Shown: one piece after another, positions 37,690 to 48,700 of the stretch
How positions within the stretch are numbered: the stretch's first letter is position 1
Layout of the letters: every line of letters begins with the position of its first letter
Assembly: GCA_013397935.1 (NCBI GenBank)
Contig: VZRN01000634.1
Coordinates: 622,093 to 686,092, forward strand
Direction of reading: 5' to 3'
Length of the DNA stretch: 64,000 nt
From: Dasyornis broadbenti
Taxonomy: Eukaryota > Chordata > Aves > Passeriformes > Dasyornithidae
Translations under genes and position numbers: made by a program
The notes under the pieces: generated by a model
What the model was told of the DNA's origin: nothing
Databases searched by the model: none
Seen by the model: the letters and a program-made list of their open reading frames with translations, nothing else

Positions 37690-38260
37690 CGGCACAAGAA
37701 CAATTTCTCATCCACCGCAGTCACTCGCTGTCCGCAGTGCCCCGGTGGGAGGGCCGCAGAAGCGCAGCATCGCAGGACGGACCCTTCCTGTTGCCGAGCG
37801 CCGGCCACAGGTCCCGCTGCCCTCACAGCCGCTGACCCTCGCCGGGGCCGCCGTCCTCGGCTTGTGCCGGGCCGCCGGGGCCCCAGTCCCGCTCGATGTA
37901 CAGGTGGTAGGGGTCGTGCTTGGATTCCAGCTTCCGCGAGCGGGTGTAGGCCAGCATGAGCTCCCCGGCCAGGCAGCCGTAGAAGATCATGATGAGGAGG
38001 ATGTAGAGAGAGCCGTCCGCTCCAGAGCCGGGGCCCGGCGGGGCCGCGCTGGTGTTGGCGGCGCGGCGCAGCTCCCGCAGCACCGCCCCGAACAGCGCCG
38101 GCAGCCGCCGCGCCTCGCTGCAGTTCATGGTGGCACCGGCACCGGGGAGGCGGAGCCGCCGGGCACAGTCCTGGCAGTGCCCAGCCCGGCGTGGATCCCG
38201 CTGCGGGGGAACAGACGGCGCTGAGGAGAACCTCCGTGGCGCTCAGAGCCATGCGAACTG
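37690..38260 (-). promoter_or_regulatory. KCNE5: CpG island covering KCNE5
   Basis: Very GC- and CpG-rich sequence spanning the whole reading frame and about 130 bp upstream of its ATG. The promoter must lie between the ATG at 38128 and the CR1 copy starting at 38361, or inside that copy. Long overlapping open frames on all strands here are by-products of the GC content. Confidence 0.7.
37823..38128 (-). CDS. KCNE5: KCNE5, beta subunit of voltage-gated K+ channels
   Basis: A single-exon gene of 101 aa; human KCNE5 (KCNE1L) is also intronless but 142 aa. KCNE proteins are single-pass subunits that alter gating of KCNQ1 and other Kv channels. The protein starts MNCSEARRL as in mammals, with N-glycosylation sequons at Asn2 (NCS) and Asn25 (NTS) on the outer side. 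The membrane helix is about residues 41-61, containing LYILLIMIFYGCLAGE, and is followed by the family's AYTRSRKLE stop-transfer. The juxtamembrane KHDPYHLYIERDW resembles the DPFNVYIESD motif of KCNE1. It lacks roughly 30 outer residues and part of the tail of the human protein. Glu56 sits in the helix where human has Gly. The upstream in-frame extension of this open frame was rejected because the conserved N-terminus begins at this ATG. Confidence 0.93.
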   Translation of the reverse strand: MNCSEARRLPALFGAVLRELRRAANTSAAPPGPGSGADGSLYILLIMIFYGCLAGELMLAYTRSRKLESKHDPYHLYIERDWGPGGPAQAEDGGPGEGQRL

Positions 38261-38360
38261 ACATCGCTGGGCAGGCTCCCTCAGTTAGAGATGCGAGATA
38301 TTTCGTGCTTGGGAAAATGCGGGTCTGCCAAAATAAAGGCAGGAAGGAGCTGGTTCTTGT

Positions 38361-38537
38361 CATAGAATCACAGAATGGTTTGGGTTAGGAAGGACCTTAC
38401 TGCTCATCTCCTTCCAACCCCCTGCCGTGGGCAGGGATACCTTCCACTATCCCAGGTTACTCCATCCTGGCCTAGGACCTCACCAACCTCACTGTAACAA
38501 ATTTCTTCCTAATATCTAATCCAAATCTCTCCTGCAC
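38361..38537 (-). mobile_element. CR1 LINE 3' fragment upstream of KCNE5
   Basis: Starts CATAGAATCACAGAATGGTT, continues through CCAACCCCCTGCCGTGGGCA and AATTTCTTCCTAATATCTAA: the antisense of a CR1 3' end. It has the same orientation as the copy on the other side of KCNE5. Confidence 0.92.
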
Positions 38538-38896
38538 AAGAACATCACCCAGCTGACAAAACAAGAGCGGTCAATAGCAAAGGCCCTGGGCAGGCTCCCA
38601 GAGCAAGTTTGCTGTTGAGGAGCACATAGTAGAGAAAAGTAAGGAAGTTTGGAAGGAGCAGTGGTGGGGTATTAGAACTTAATGAACAGCAGGTGTGATG
38701 GTCAGATACCCAGAGTCAGAATTAATTGGCGTCACTAAAACAATTGGTAATCGGCTACAGAGGGTCTTTTCTTTTATCAGAAAGGCCCAGAAAGACCTGA
38801 ATGTAACCAGGTAAGTTCTGGGTGATTCCCAGTCTGGCTGTGCTGGAGAGGGTCCTGTGGCTGCAACAGACAGGTGAGTTTTCTTGGTTTTTTTCT

Positions 38897-38927
38897 TGTT
38901 TTTTTGTTTGTTTGTTTGTTTGTTTTT
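38897..38927. repeat. (GTTT)n microsatellite
   Basis: Several GTTT units with flanking T-runs. Confidence 0.85.
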
Positions 38928-41900
38928 TGTCTCGCAGAGCTCTGTGCCCATGGTTAAGGGGTTTTTAAAATGCTGTGAATGCTCTGAAGGTCTCAGATTT
39001 TTCCCTGCTCCCAGGTTGTTTATCTGGTAACTGTAATTTCAGTTGTCATTATTCATACAGGTGAGTGTGGCAGTTACATGTGTTAAGAGATTCACAATCT
39101 TGCCAGCGTTTAGAGTAGTTTTTATCTTGTGCAGTTTCTTTGCTCCTTTCCAGGAGGTGACTGGGGCTGATGGTTGTGGTCTCTTCCATTTTCCTCTCAT
39201 TGCTTTTGGGGGAAAAGTTGTATTTTAACAGCAGACCAGAATGAGTAGCCAACTGGAGAGGCAAAATGTGGTAATATTGACTTGGGCTTTTCTGTGTAAA
39301 CAGCATTGAGCAAGTGTGCAATACTGAATTAAGTATTGAAAGAAGAGTGGTTGATTTTCCATGTTTTTCTTTTAGTCTTTTAGTTGCTTCAGGAGGAACA
39401 CTAAATGGAATGTTTCTGTAGCAACACACGCTTCCTCCTTTTTCTATTTTTTTTTTTTCCTAAGAGCTGCAATTATTTCTTGTTTCTCCATCAGCAAAAT
39501 ACAACTGAGAGACCCTCTGGTTTCTGGATAGTTACTCGATGCCCCACAACTGTAGCACAGTAGAATTTACACTCTCTAGGACATGAGTGAGAGGTTGCTG
39601 TCTGGTCAGGAAGACACGGGGGCTTTTGGGCATATGGGTGATGTTTTTCACTCATAAATCCTACAAGTCATGTCTCTTAAGTTTTTGGCTCGGATACATT
39701 GCAGACATCTTGCATTTTCATTGTCTACAGGTGATCTACTGAAAGTGTACTGGTGGCTGGACATGGAAATGACGTAGAAAGTGCAACAGATCATAGTTTT
39801 TACCACAGTTAGAAGGGCTGAATATCGATTTAGAATCTCAAGAGCCAAACCTGAGTCTGATGGGTATCTCTTCATAAAGGGCTAGGTTTTAGTTTGCTTT
39901 TCTATGGTATGTTTTTCGTTGGCATGAACAATTTTCTTGACATCTTTCCTCTGAAAGTAAGGAATCTGCTTGCCAGTAGATGCTCAGAATGAGCTGTGTG
40001 TAGGTTAAAAGTGACCCAGACTGACTCGTTAGAAATTCAGCTTGGGTTGTGGTGTAGTGTTTGTTTGCAGAGCTCCTGGAGAAATCACTGTCATTACCTC
40101 TGCATTTCCCCTTCCCAGAGCAATATAGTTCTTGTGCTACTGCAAGTGTTCAGAGCTGAGGCCCAAGTTTTAAAAATAACAAGGGGGAAAGAAAAGTCCC
40201 AAGGTGAGAGTTGTCCCGTTACATAAGTGACAGGTATCTTTTGGGATGAAGTTAAAGGCTTTGGGAAGTAATTGCCATAAGCTGTGTAGGGAGGGGAGAC
40301 AGGTGTTTTGTTTTGAACATGGGGGCAGAGGGGCCCTGGTTTAATGACCCTGATTAAATGCCACAGAAATGGGCTCATTGGGAGTGATTGTGTTTGCTTC
40401 AAGTTGAAAGACAGAAAGTAAAGTAGGACAGGCAACTAAAGAGAACAGTGATCCATTCTTCATGTTCACTCCCTGGGGGAGCACCGTAAGTAATAGGCTG
40501 ATTTATATCTAGCAGGAAAAGTTTAGGTTCATTGTTTAAAACAATTAAAAATCCCAGAAAAACCTTCCAGGGCTGGAACAACATGTGGACTGAAGTCATA
40601 GTTTCAATTGACCTGTTGGAAGTAGTCCAGAACTGTTTCAAATTGAAGTGTCTTTTCTGTGTTTTAAAAAAGTAACACACGACACCTTCTTGCTATAGCA
40701 ATGTTTTAATGATAGGAGGTCACGTCTTGGAGTGATGGGCATTCCTGCTCAGTGTGGATGCTCAGCAATAGCAGAGATAGCACAGAGGTCATGGGCAAAC
40801 TTCTCTACTCGGAGACATGTGAGGGTAAATGCAGAAATAAGCATGTGTGGCAAACACAGTGACCTCTGGTATCTCTGGTAGTGTTCATCATTAACAAGCT
40901 TATAGGTATTCCAAAATGGATGAATAAGGGGAAAAGTCAACAGTTTGTGGTGTGTTTTTGGTCATGGTTTCATTTTTTGTTTTTGTTTTGTGGTTATTTT
41001 TTGCTTTAAAAGAGCAGGTCTGTGAGGATCAGACACTGTGCCCAGAACTCTGTCTAAATTAATTAGCACTGGTCTAATGTCAAGGCTACGTGCTTCCAAC
41101 CAAAGACAATTTTGGGTAAATTATCTGTGATAATGAGCTTCATTAGAACACTTCATCAATCTAGAATGGGTTTGATTTTCTTCAAAACTTGTCTCTCCCC
41201 AATAAAGATGTAGCAAGATTCAACCTATTACAGCACCCAGCAGCAAAGCAATAGTGCAAACATCATCCCATTTCTGTCAGAACTCAGTCAAATTAAACTA
41301 TGTGAAAACAACAGACGAAGTACAAATGTGTATTTAGGATAGTCAGCCCTGGTCCTCCATGGCTGATGTAATCCTATCATATTAAAAAGCAATCACTAAT
41401 CTACTTTGCAGCAGCACCGAGTTAACTGGAAATGTGTTTTATTAATCCAGGTAAGTTCACACAGAGTTTTACTCTGTGTATTGTTTGTAATTCCATGTAA
41501 GCAGTGACTGCAAGTTTTGCTGACTGCATTTTGTAGATCACCTTTGTACTATCTTATGCAAAAAAAAAAAGCACCAGATTTGGGTTGTTTTTTTAAGCTT
41601 TGAACATGTTAATTTTAGCCTTCAAAAGGGAAATTGATTTACTGCCATGTATATAGAGCTTAGCCATGAGGTAGGCTCAGTAAGAATGAAAAAGAGCCCC
41701 ACCACAAACAAAAACAATCAAAACTAAACAAAGCCAAGATAAAACAAAACCCCCAACACACTAAAACCAAATACATAATGACAATTTATTTCTGGTTTTG
41801 CATGTAATTGCAGAACAACACTAATTTATTGTTAGAATACAACATAGTTATTTGAAGCTATTGTTCTGAGATATAGTAGACTCGGTCTTTTTTTTTTCGC

Positions 41901-43339
41901 TACTGAAAATGAGTGACCCACATTCTGAACTGGTGTTCTGTTCCTTTTATAGCCTGCCAGTGTGCTGGGAATTGCAGTTCATGCTGAGGGAGCTGGCAGG
42001 CAGTGTCCTGCATGTTTTGTTTCCAGTGTTGTCAAAGGCACTGCGATTGCCTGAGGTGGTTAAACACCACCTCACCTGCTCTAATTGAGTAACTCTTTAC
42101 TCCCCTTGTTTAGACTTTCCCCCCCTCCTTCAAGCCACTTAATGACAGAGGCAGCACTCCTGTTGTTTCATGTCCCTGCCAGCCCGACCCAGGGGTCTGT
42201 GCCAAGGCTGTTCCTCAAAGGCTTTGTTGAACTGTCATTGACTCTGAGGCACTGAAGACTTTCAGTGGCAGAGATCTTGGACAGCTAGCTCAGTATTTAG
42301 TAAGGAATTGGTTTAAAATCCTGTGTTTCTTTTAAAATATTAAATAATCCATGTCACTTTGAGCAAACTTACACCCTAGTCCTCCTCTGTCCCTGGAGCC
42401 AGGTCTTTGTGCCTTTGTCAGGGTAACTGTGCATGGAGTTGAAGGTTAATCAGCTCTTGGCAGGTGCCATTCCTTCTCAGGCCAGCTAAACAACTCCAAT
42501 CTTCCCTCACAGCTGAAGCTTTCTAGTCCCATCGTTCTGGTTGGTGGTTACACTCTGGCTTTCTCTAGCTATACCATGTCTTTTGGGGTAGGGGGCCTAA
42601 ATATAATCTTACACCAGATATGCCCAAACTGAATTTTCTCTTTGAACTTGTTTCTCAGACTTAAAAAGATAATTTCAAATTCTCAACCTGCTTTCTGAAG
42701 AACCTGCATCTACTTTGAGCATTCTGGAACCATCAGCAGTGCATGAACCTCTCCCTCACCCTTCAGGCTCATGATGTATGTCCTTTTAGCCTAGCACAAG
42801 ACAAACAGCATCTCTAACACCTGTAACTATCACACAGTTTTGAAGTGATTTACTATCCCTTCATCTGCATCCTAGTTCCTTCTTTTTAATAGCAAAAATT
42901 AAACATCCTTGCTTATTCTGTTTCTCCTCGACATGCTCTGTCTCAAAAGGGATTTAGAATTCATTAAAATGAAGGATAAAGTTCTTGCCCAACTGCAAAT
43001 TATTTGCAAATAATCACCATATTGAAGGCAGCCTGATGTAATCCTGCCCCTTCTCCAAAAAATGCTTGAAAAGGTGAGGGTGTAGCAGTGTCTTTTGCAG
43101 CACATCCACCTTTAGTTCATTCCTTACCAAAAAACCCAGGTTTTTATTACCTGTAGCATGGAGTCATTGGTGCTGCTTTTGAGCAGTCCTTGTAAGGTAG
43201 GCTCAGTTTCAGACAGAATGTGAGGCACAGAACAGTAACAAGAGACAACTTGTACAATATAGAAAGATCTTCCAAAACACAAACTTGTTGAACCACTGAA
43301 GTTGTATTCCACTTTTGAAATGTTAACATTGTGAATGTG

Positions 43340-43357
43340 TATATATATATATATATT
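43340..43357. repeat. (TA)n microsatellite
   Basis: Nine TA units beyond the 3' end of ACSL4. Confidence 0.85.
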
Positions 43358-43619
43358 GAAAATAGCAATCCTCAGTCAACCAAGACACAGAAGATAAAAT
43401 ACATTTCATATAAATACATTCATGGCTTAAAGAGAATAGTCTTAGAACCTGCTGACAGACTTGAGTGTATCTCTCTTACATGTATTTCACTTGTGTGATG
43501 CTAACAGGCTGACTACGGGCTATTTAATAGTGAGCAGTTTTAAAACATGGAAAAGTTGGTAACATGGCTCCAGGACGAAGTAATTTTAAAAGCTGCTAGT
43601 GATATAGGTCAAAAACCAA

Positions 43620-45546
43620 CTGTATGTGTCTTAAAAATTTTATTTTTTTAGAAAAGCTATTTCCTTGTTCCTTTTAGCAACTCTTGTAGTTCCATGCACA
43701 ACTTGGTACCGTCACCTTTATAGACCAGATTTTCTTCTCCCTTTTACCTCAGGGCTCTTGGAAGGTGAGCTGGCAGTGTTCTGGACTAGCCATAGAAAAT
43801 TATGCATGGTGAAGTTTGAAGTTGGTCCCCAGGAGAAGGGATGGTTTACTTGAAGAGTATAGAGCCATGATTTATTTTTGCCAAAGTCTATTTTAACTGG
43901 AAAAAAGAAAAATACATGTACATGCAGAAAAGAAAAAAACTGTCCTGAAATTGCAAGCTCGTGTGTTCAAGAGAAGCAATGTACAAAATCTTTTCTGTAC
44001 AGTGACAATACCAAATAATTTTTCTTTTTAACCGTCATATACACAACACAAATATTATGAATAGAAATCTATAAATACTTTCAACTGAATTTGCAATACA
44101 GAGCAGTTGAGGGCCACAGCTGTACAAAAGGTAAGCAACATATATAAAACGATTAAGAAAGTGCAAAGTAGAACAGTATCAAGAGCCTCCACTTTTTACA
44201 GCACTTATGGTTCAAGTGTGAAGAGCTGGCAGGGATGCAGGAGCTCAGTTACAATTCAAAAGAAGACAGTACAGGATTCGGCACACAAAATGATGAACTA
44301 TTATTAAATTATATCTTCCTTCTTCACATCTATGACTTCCAGTTAATAAGAGAACATTTTTATAATGAATTTCTGTAAAGAGTGATTTGTCCCTTTTTAC
44401 AAATTTCCATGAAACAAAGATTCCCTGGCCACAGATTACTTTTCTGTAAGTAAAACAAGACTAGACAGGGAAACTCCTGTTGGTTTCTAGTTGCCTTGTC
44501 ATGCTTACCACAGTTAAAAGGTGAACGGAAATACCTTCCATAAAGGAATGCAGACATTTCAAACCTGATCCTCTAAGTTACGTCCAGGTAACCTGTACCA
44601 GCACTCACATGTATGGGAAGGTCTAGAGAAAAACAAAACCACCAACCACCTCTCCAAAAAACCCACCAAAACTCCTCTGAGTTTCAAGTCTGTTTAGAGA
44701 CCACTGCCCATCAGTTTCACAGCTGTTTGCCAGTCTAGATGCAAGTTCTGCATTCAGGCACTGATTTGTCAACACCCCTGGAGCACTGCCAGTCTTTGTC
44801 TTCTTTTACACTGTGTGTCCAGTGGAAAACTCTGCTTGAATTAAAATGCAGCGGCAATAGAGACCTATTTGGTAAGCTGAAAGTTGAAATAGTTAATTCA
44901 ATGCTCTTGAGTGACCTTTCTTGTAACTTGTTTTTAGAAAGCTTTTCAGTTCACCTTTATTTCAGTAAGTGTACCTTCTATTCTTTTGTAGGCACTGTAA
45001 ATATTCAAGATATTGATGTGCAGAAGAATCCATCCATTCTCAAGCAGTGCACTATTAGTGATCTCTAGCAAGTTCTTGACTATTGCTGTTGTCTTGCTTT
45101 TGTTTTTAAATGGAGAAGGGTAGATATTAGATACTCCTTTTCCCTCCTTTGCTAAGTGTCTTATTCTGACAGAAGAATCATCATAATTACACTATTTTTT
45201 CCTCTTTGAAATACAGGCCAGACTTCAGCATGAGTTAAAGAGAAGCTGAATATGCTAGAGAAACAACAATAAAATTACCTGGTCATACTGCTTCACATGA
45301 TGATGTCTGTCTCAAAACTTGAGATGATCACACGAAACTCTGTGAAGACCATCAGTGTCTAATATGCTAATAATTAAGAATCTGGAGTCTAAGATATTCT
45401 GTTTTACTTGATAGATACTATAAAAACAGTCATCCATTTGGTGTATTTTTTGAATGTGTGACATCTACAGTATACACAGACATCCAGAACTGAGGCATGA
45501 GAAGGAACAATCTGCACAACTGCCTGCACAGGGTCAACAGAGCTGT
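43620..45546 (-). other. ACSL4: Probable ACSL4 3' UTR
   Basis: AT-rich sequence after the ACSL4 stop with no coding potential, ending at a candidate poly(A) signal about 1.9 kb downstream. Human ACSL4 also has a 3' UTR of kilobase scale. A further possible signal lies near 43870. The end is inferred. Confidence 0.5.
43639..43644 (-). promoter_or_regulatory. ACSL4: Candidate ACSL4 poly(A) signal
   Basis: AATAAA on the minus strand within an A-rich stretch (AAAAAAATAAAATTTT). Confidence 0.4.
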
Positions 45547-45704
45547 TTATTTGCCTCCGTACATTCTTTCGATGTCGTTGAGGTAATGGTTTTTCAGTTC
45601 TTTCCGTTTCAGCTTGAAAGCATCTGTTACTAACCCAGTCTCGGGGGTCCACGGTTCGGGGCTTAACCGGACCTTGATGGGTATTTCAAACCTTTCTAAT
45701 TTCA
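45547..45704 (-). CDS. ACSL4: ACSL4 coding exon 14 and stop
   Basis: Residues 660-711 then TAA (45547-45549). LERFEIPIKVRLSPEPWTPE is followed by TDAFKLKRKEL, with the catalytic-lysine region of the C-terminal subdomain, ending IERMYGGK. Acceptor CCCTGCAG. Confidence 0.96.
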
Positions 45705-48700
45705 CTGCAGGGACAAGAACAAAGAAAAGCATGACTGATTACAAAGCCAAATGAAAGACTAATGCAAGCTCCCTAAAAATCTGGTCCGCACCCTGTAGCT
45801 TGTATAATATGGTGTCCTATTAATGAAATAATCTTACAGAAGCGCCACAGGCAAATTACATCCTGTCCCAATGCTGAGTGCTGGTTAGTGTGCAAATACT
45901 CTAATAACACTCTATATTTAGAGCTTGTATTGGATGTGAGAATGCAAAATCTAAAGCTTGAAACAAATGACTGAGTAGCCTGAAGCTCTAAGACTACTGC
46001 CACAAGAGCATACACTGAAATCTACAGTTTTATCTTTGTTATAGGAATGAAGGAATACCAGGTTAACTCAGACTACTTGGATGTGATTCATATATAAATT
46101 ATAATGAAGTACTTGTGCACTTTCCCTGGTTAAATTTTATTTCCTATATTTTTCCTTCCTAAAAGTTTGTTCAGAGTTCAAAGCAAAGGGACTTCTCTGT
46201 ATTTTTCTTACAGTAGCCACTTATTTTCCCTTCAGCTGGAAGCAGTGGCTCGGCACATGCACAGCCTCATTGCAACCAAGGCTGCTTGTCTCTCTTGCAC
46301 AGGCAATAGCCCAAGTGGGGGGAGCAAGGGAGGAGATAGGGAACTGCTTCAGGGGGAGGGGCAGGAACAGCACGGAGCTGCTGCATGTGCCCAGTACTGG
46401 ATGGAGTTCGCTACCACCATGTAGGCTGGGAATGTGATCCACAGACATGGACTTGTAGCTGAATTCCAGCACAGCCTGTGGGGGGCAGCAGAAGTGGGAC
46501 CCAGGAGCTTTTCTGCCTCTAACTTCAGCTGCTATCAGGATGTGCTGCTGCCTCTCACTCAGATGTGTGCCTGCTCAAAAGGAAGGTGCTTCATGCTCTG
46601 CTAAGAATGAGAACTACCTCTTTAAAATAGTTTTGGAAAAAAGCTTCACATAAATTAGTTGTATCTCAACAGTAGATTACTATCTAGGAGGCAGAACGAA
46701 TGTATAAAAGCAAAGGGTTTAAGTCCACAAAGCTATATGGATAGTAATTTGTCCAATTCATGATTAAAAAACCCAGGGATTAAAATGTTTAAACCCAAGC
46801 CTGAAACCTATGGATTGATTTATTTTTTTCACGGCAAGGCTTTCATTCTTGTTTCCTAATTTTCAAAAGGCAGACTCTTCTCTCTGTAGTTCAAGAGAAA
46901 GTGCTTAGCATGTGCTCAAGTCCAGCTTTTACTGCTTCCTTGTATGAGGTGCCAAGTGCTTTAGAGACTTTTTCCCCCATTGAGTTTGTTCATTTTTTTG
47001 TCCCATAAAGGACTGATGATACTTTTCATCATTCAGTATCACAGCAAGGAGTAGCAGGCTTTTAAGCCATTAGAACCACAAGAATCATGGTTGTTCAAAG
47101 CTGTAGGGAATGAAGTTGTACAGGGAAAAAACCGCTTTGAAATCTCTTAACCAGTTTCCTCACCAGCAAATGTCTTGCAACTTTTTTTCCAAACTGACAG
47201 TGCTTTTGGACCTTATTTTAATCATATTAGACAAGCAACCTGTCTCTAGAATTGAGCTGAAAAAAAAACTTTCAGGTATTTTTAAAAAAAATACAAAAAG
47301 TATGTAAATTCCTGGGATAATACTCAACAATTTCATGTGGTCTTTGCCTCTGATTAAACCATTATGTTTTGGCAGATACAGAGAAACTGAAGGAAGAAGG
47401 AGCAGTTAGTGAGGATAACTGACAGTTTTTGCAGGATAAGCCACTATGGCCACCTGGATATTCTGTGGTACTTACTCTTGTTTGCCACTTCTTTAATCTC
47501 TCGCAGTATTTCTGCTTCCATTGTAGGATTGTTACAAATGTCCACCCAGCTTCCACTGATGCCTTTCTGCTCAGCCAATGCTGTCAGCTTCTTCTGGTTA
47601 GGGACCACAAAACTGATCACGTAGGACTGGTCACTACACAGGGTGGCAAGAGAAGGAAGGAAAAAAGGTCCCATCAAGACTTTCATTGCAGGGTGTAAAT
47701 TACCTGATGCTGGACCCACAGATGCATAGGGTTTTCTGGACTGTAGTTACTCGCCCATACAGGATCCTTCTTGTGCATTAAGTCTTCACATCTGATGTCT
47801 TATCAAGAAGATATTATAAGCTGGTTTACAGTATCAGGTTTGATCAGAATCAGGCTCTGCTGTCGTTTCACCCATGCACATCTCAGTTTAGCACCACAGC
47901 TAGACCTGGGCTTCTGCAGTTCTCTGCAGTTCCTCCTCACGCAGGGAGAGAGAGGAGAGACCAGGACCATTTCCAAAAGTCACTGCAAAGCTCTGGATCA
48001 GTGCAAAGTGTCCAGATTGACTTTTCACTGGTATTCTGACAGAAAGCCAAAACACATGCTAAATATAATGATACATGTTTAGGGAAGGGATGGAACAGAA
48101 GTGTATTTGGATAGGAGAAATGTCAACAGAAAAACAGGTCATTTCTTCCTGTGCTACTTCAGAGATGCTGTTTGTAACTTGTTCTCTGGTAGAGGGGGGT
48201 TATTAGAAGGAAACCATGGAAAATTATAGTTGGATCAGAGAAGTAGATCAAAGCCTGTATTGCATATTTACTCTAAATGGAGTTTAAATTAATAGCACTC
48301 TTACCTTTTGGCATAAGCACAGATATTGTCAATCAATGGACAGTTCTTCAGTGCTGCCTCTACTTTGCCCAGAGATACATATTCTCCTGCTTGTAGCTTT
48401 ACCAAGTCTTTCTTACGATCTAGGAGTCAGGGGAAGGGAAAAAAAAAGAAAAGCTTATTTCATTTAAACATCTTATTTAATTTAAACTTTAGCATTTCCA
48501 CAGACTCATTTGCACACATACCATGTGTGCATATTTTGTGCTATGCCAGATTCTTAACAGACAAATTTTAAAGCAGCTAATAGCTGCCAATTTTATAAAG
48601 ATTTTATAAAGTTAATCTTATATTTATTCTTTGAAGTCCATGTGCTAAATTTAGATGGTGATAATGTCACAGCAAATGGCATCACTTCCAAAATTTTACT

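Larger units (their letters stand above)
38538..43619. other. Intergenic DNA between KCNE5 and ACSL4
   Basis: No coding exon recognised. It includes a GTTT repeat, several A- and T-runs, a TA run at 43340-43357 and a ZNF143-like motif at 41963-41979. Confidence 0.55.

Noticed and set aside
37679..38224. 181-codon plus-strand frame antisense to KCNE5
   Set aside because: GC-rich shadow of KCNE5 with no domain and no splice context.
37518..38363. 281-codon minus-strand frame over KCNE5
   Set aside because: It is in a different frame from the conserved KCNE5 protein and owes its length to GC content; its 3' part runs into CR1 sequence.
45773..46472. Open frames of about 80 codons on both strands in ACSL4 intron 13
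   Set aside because: They fall between exons 13 and 14, whose phases already match, and show no homology.
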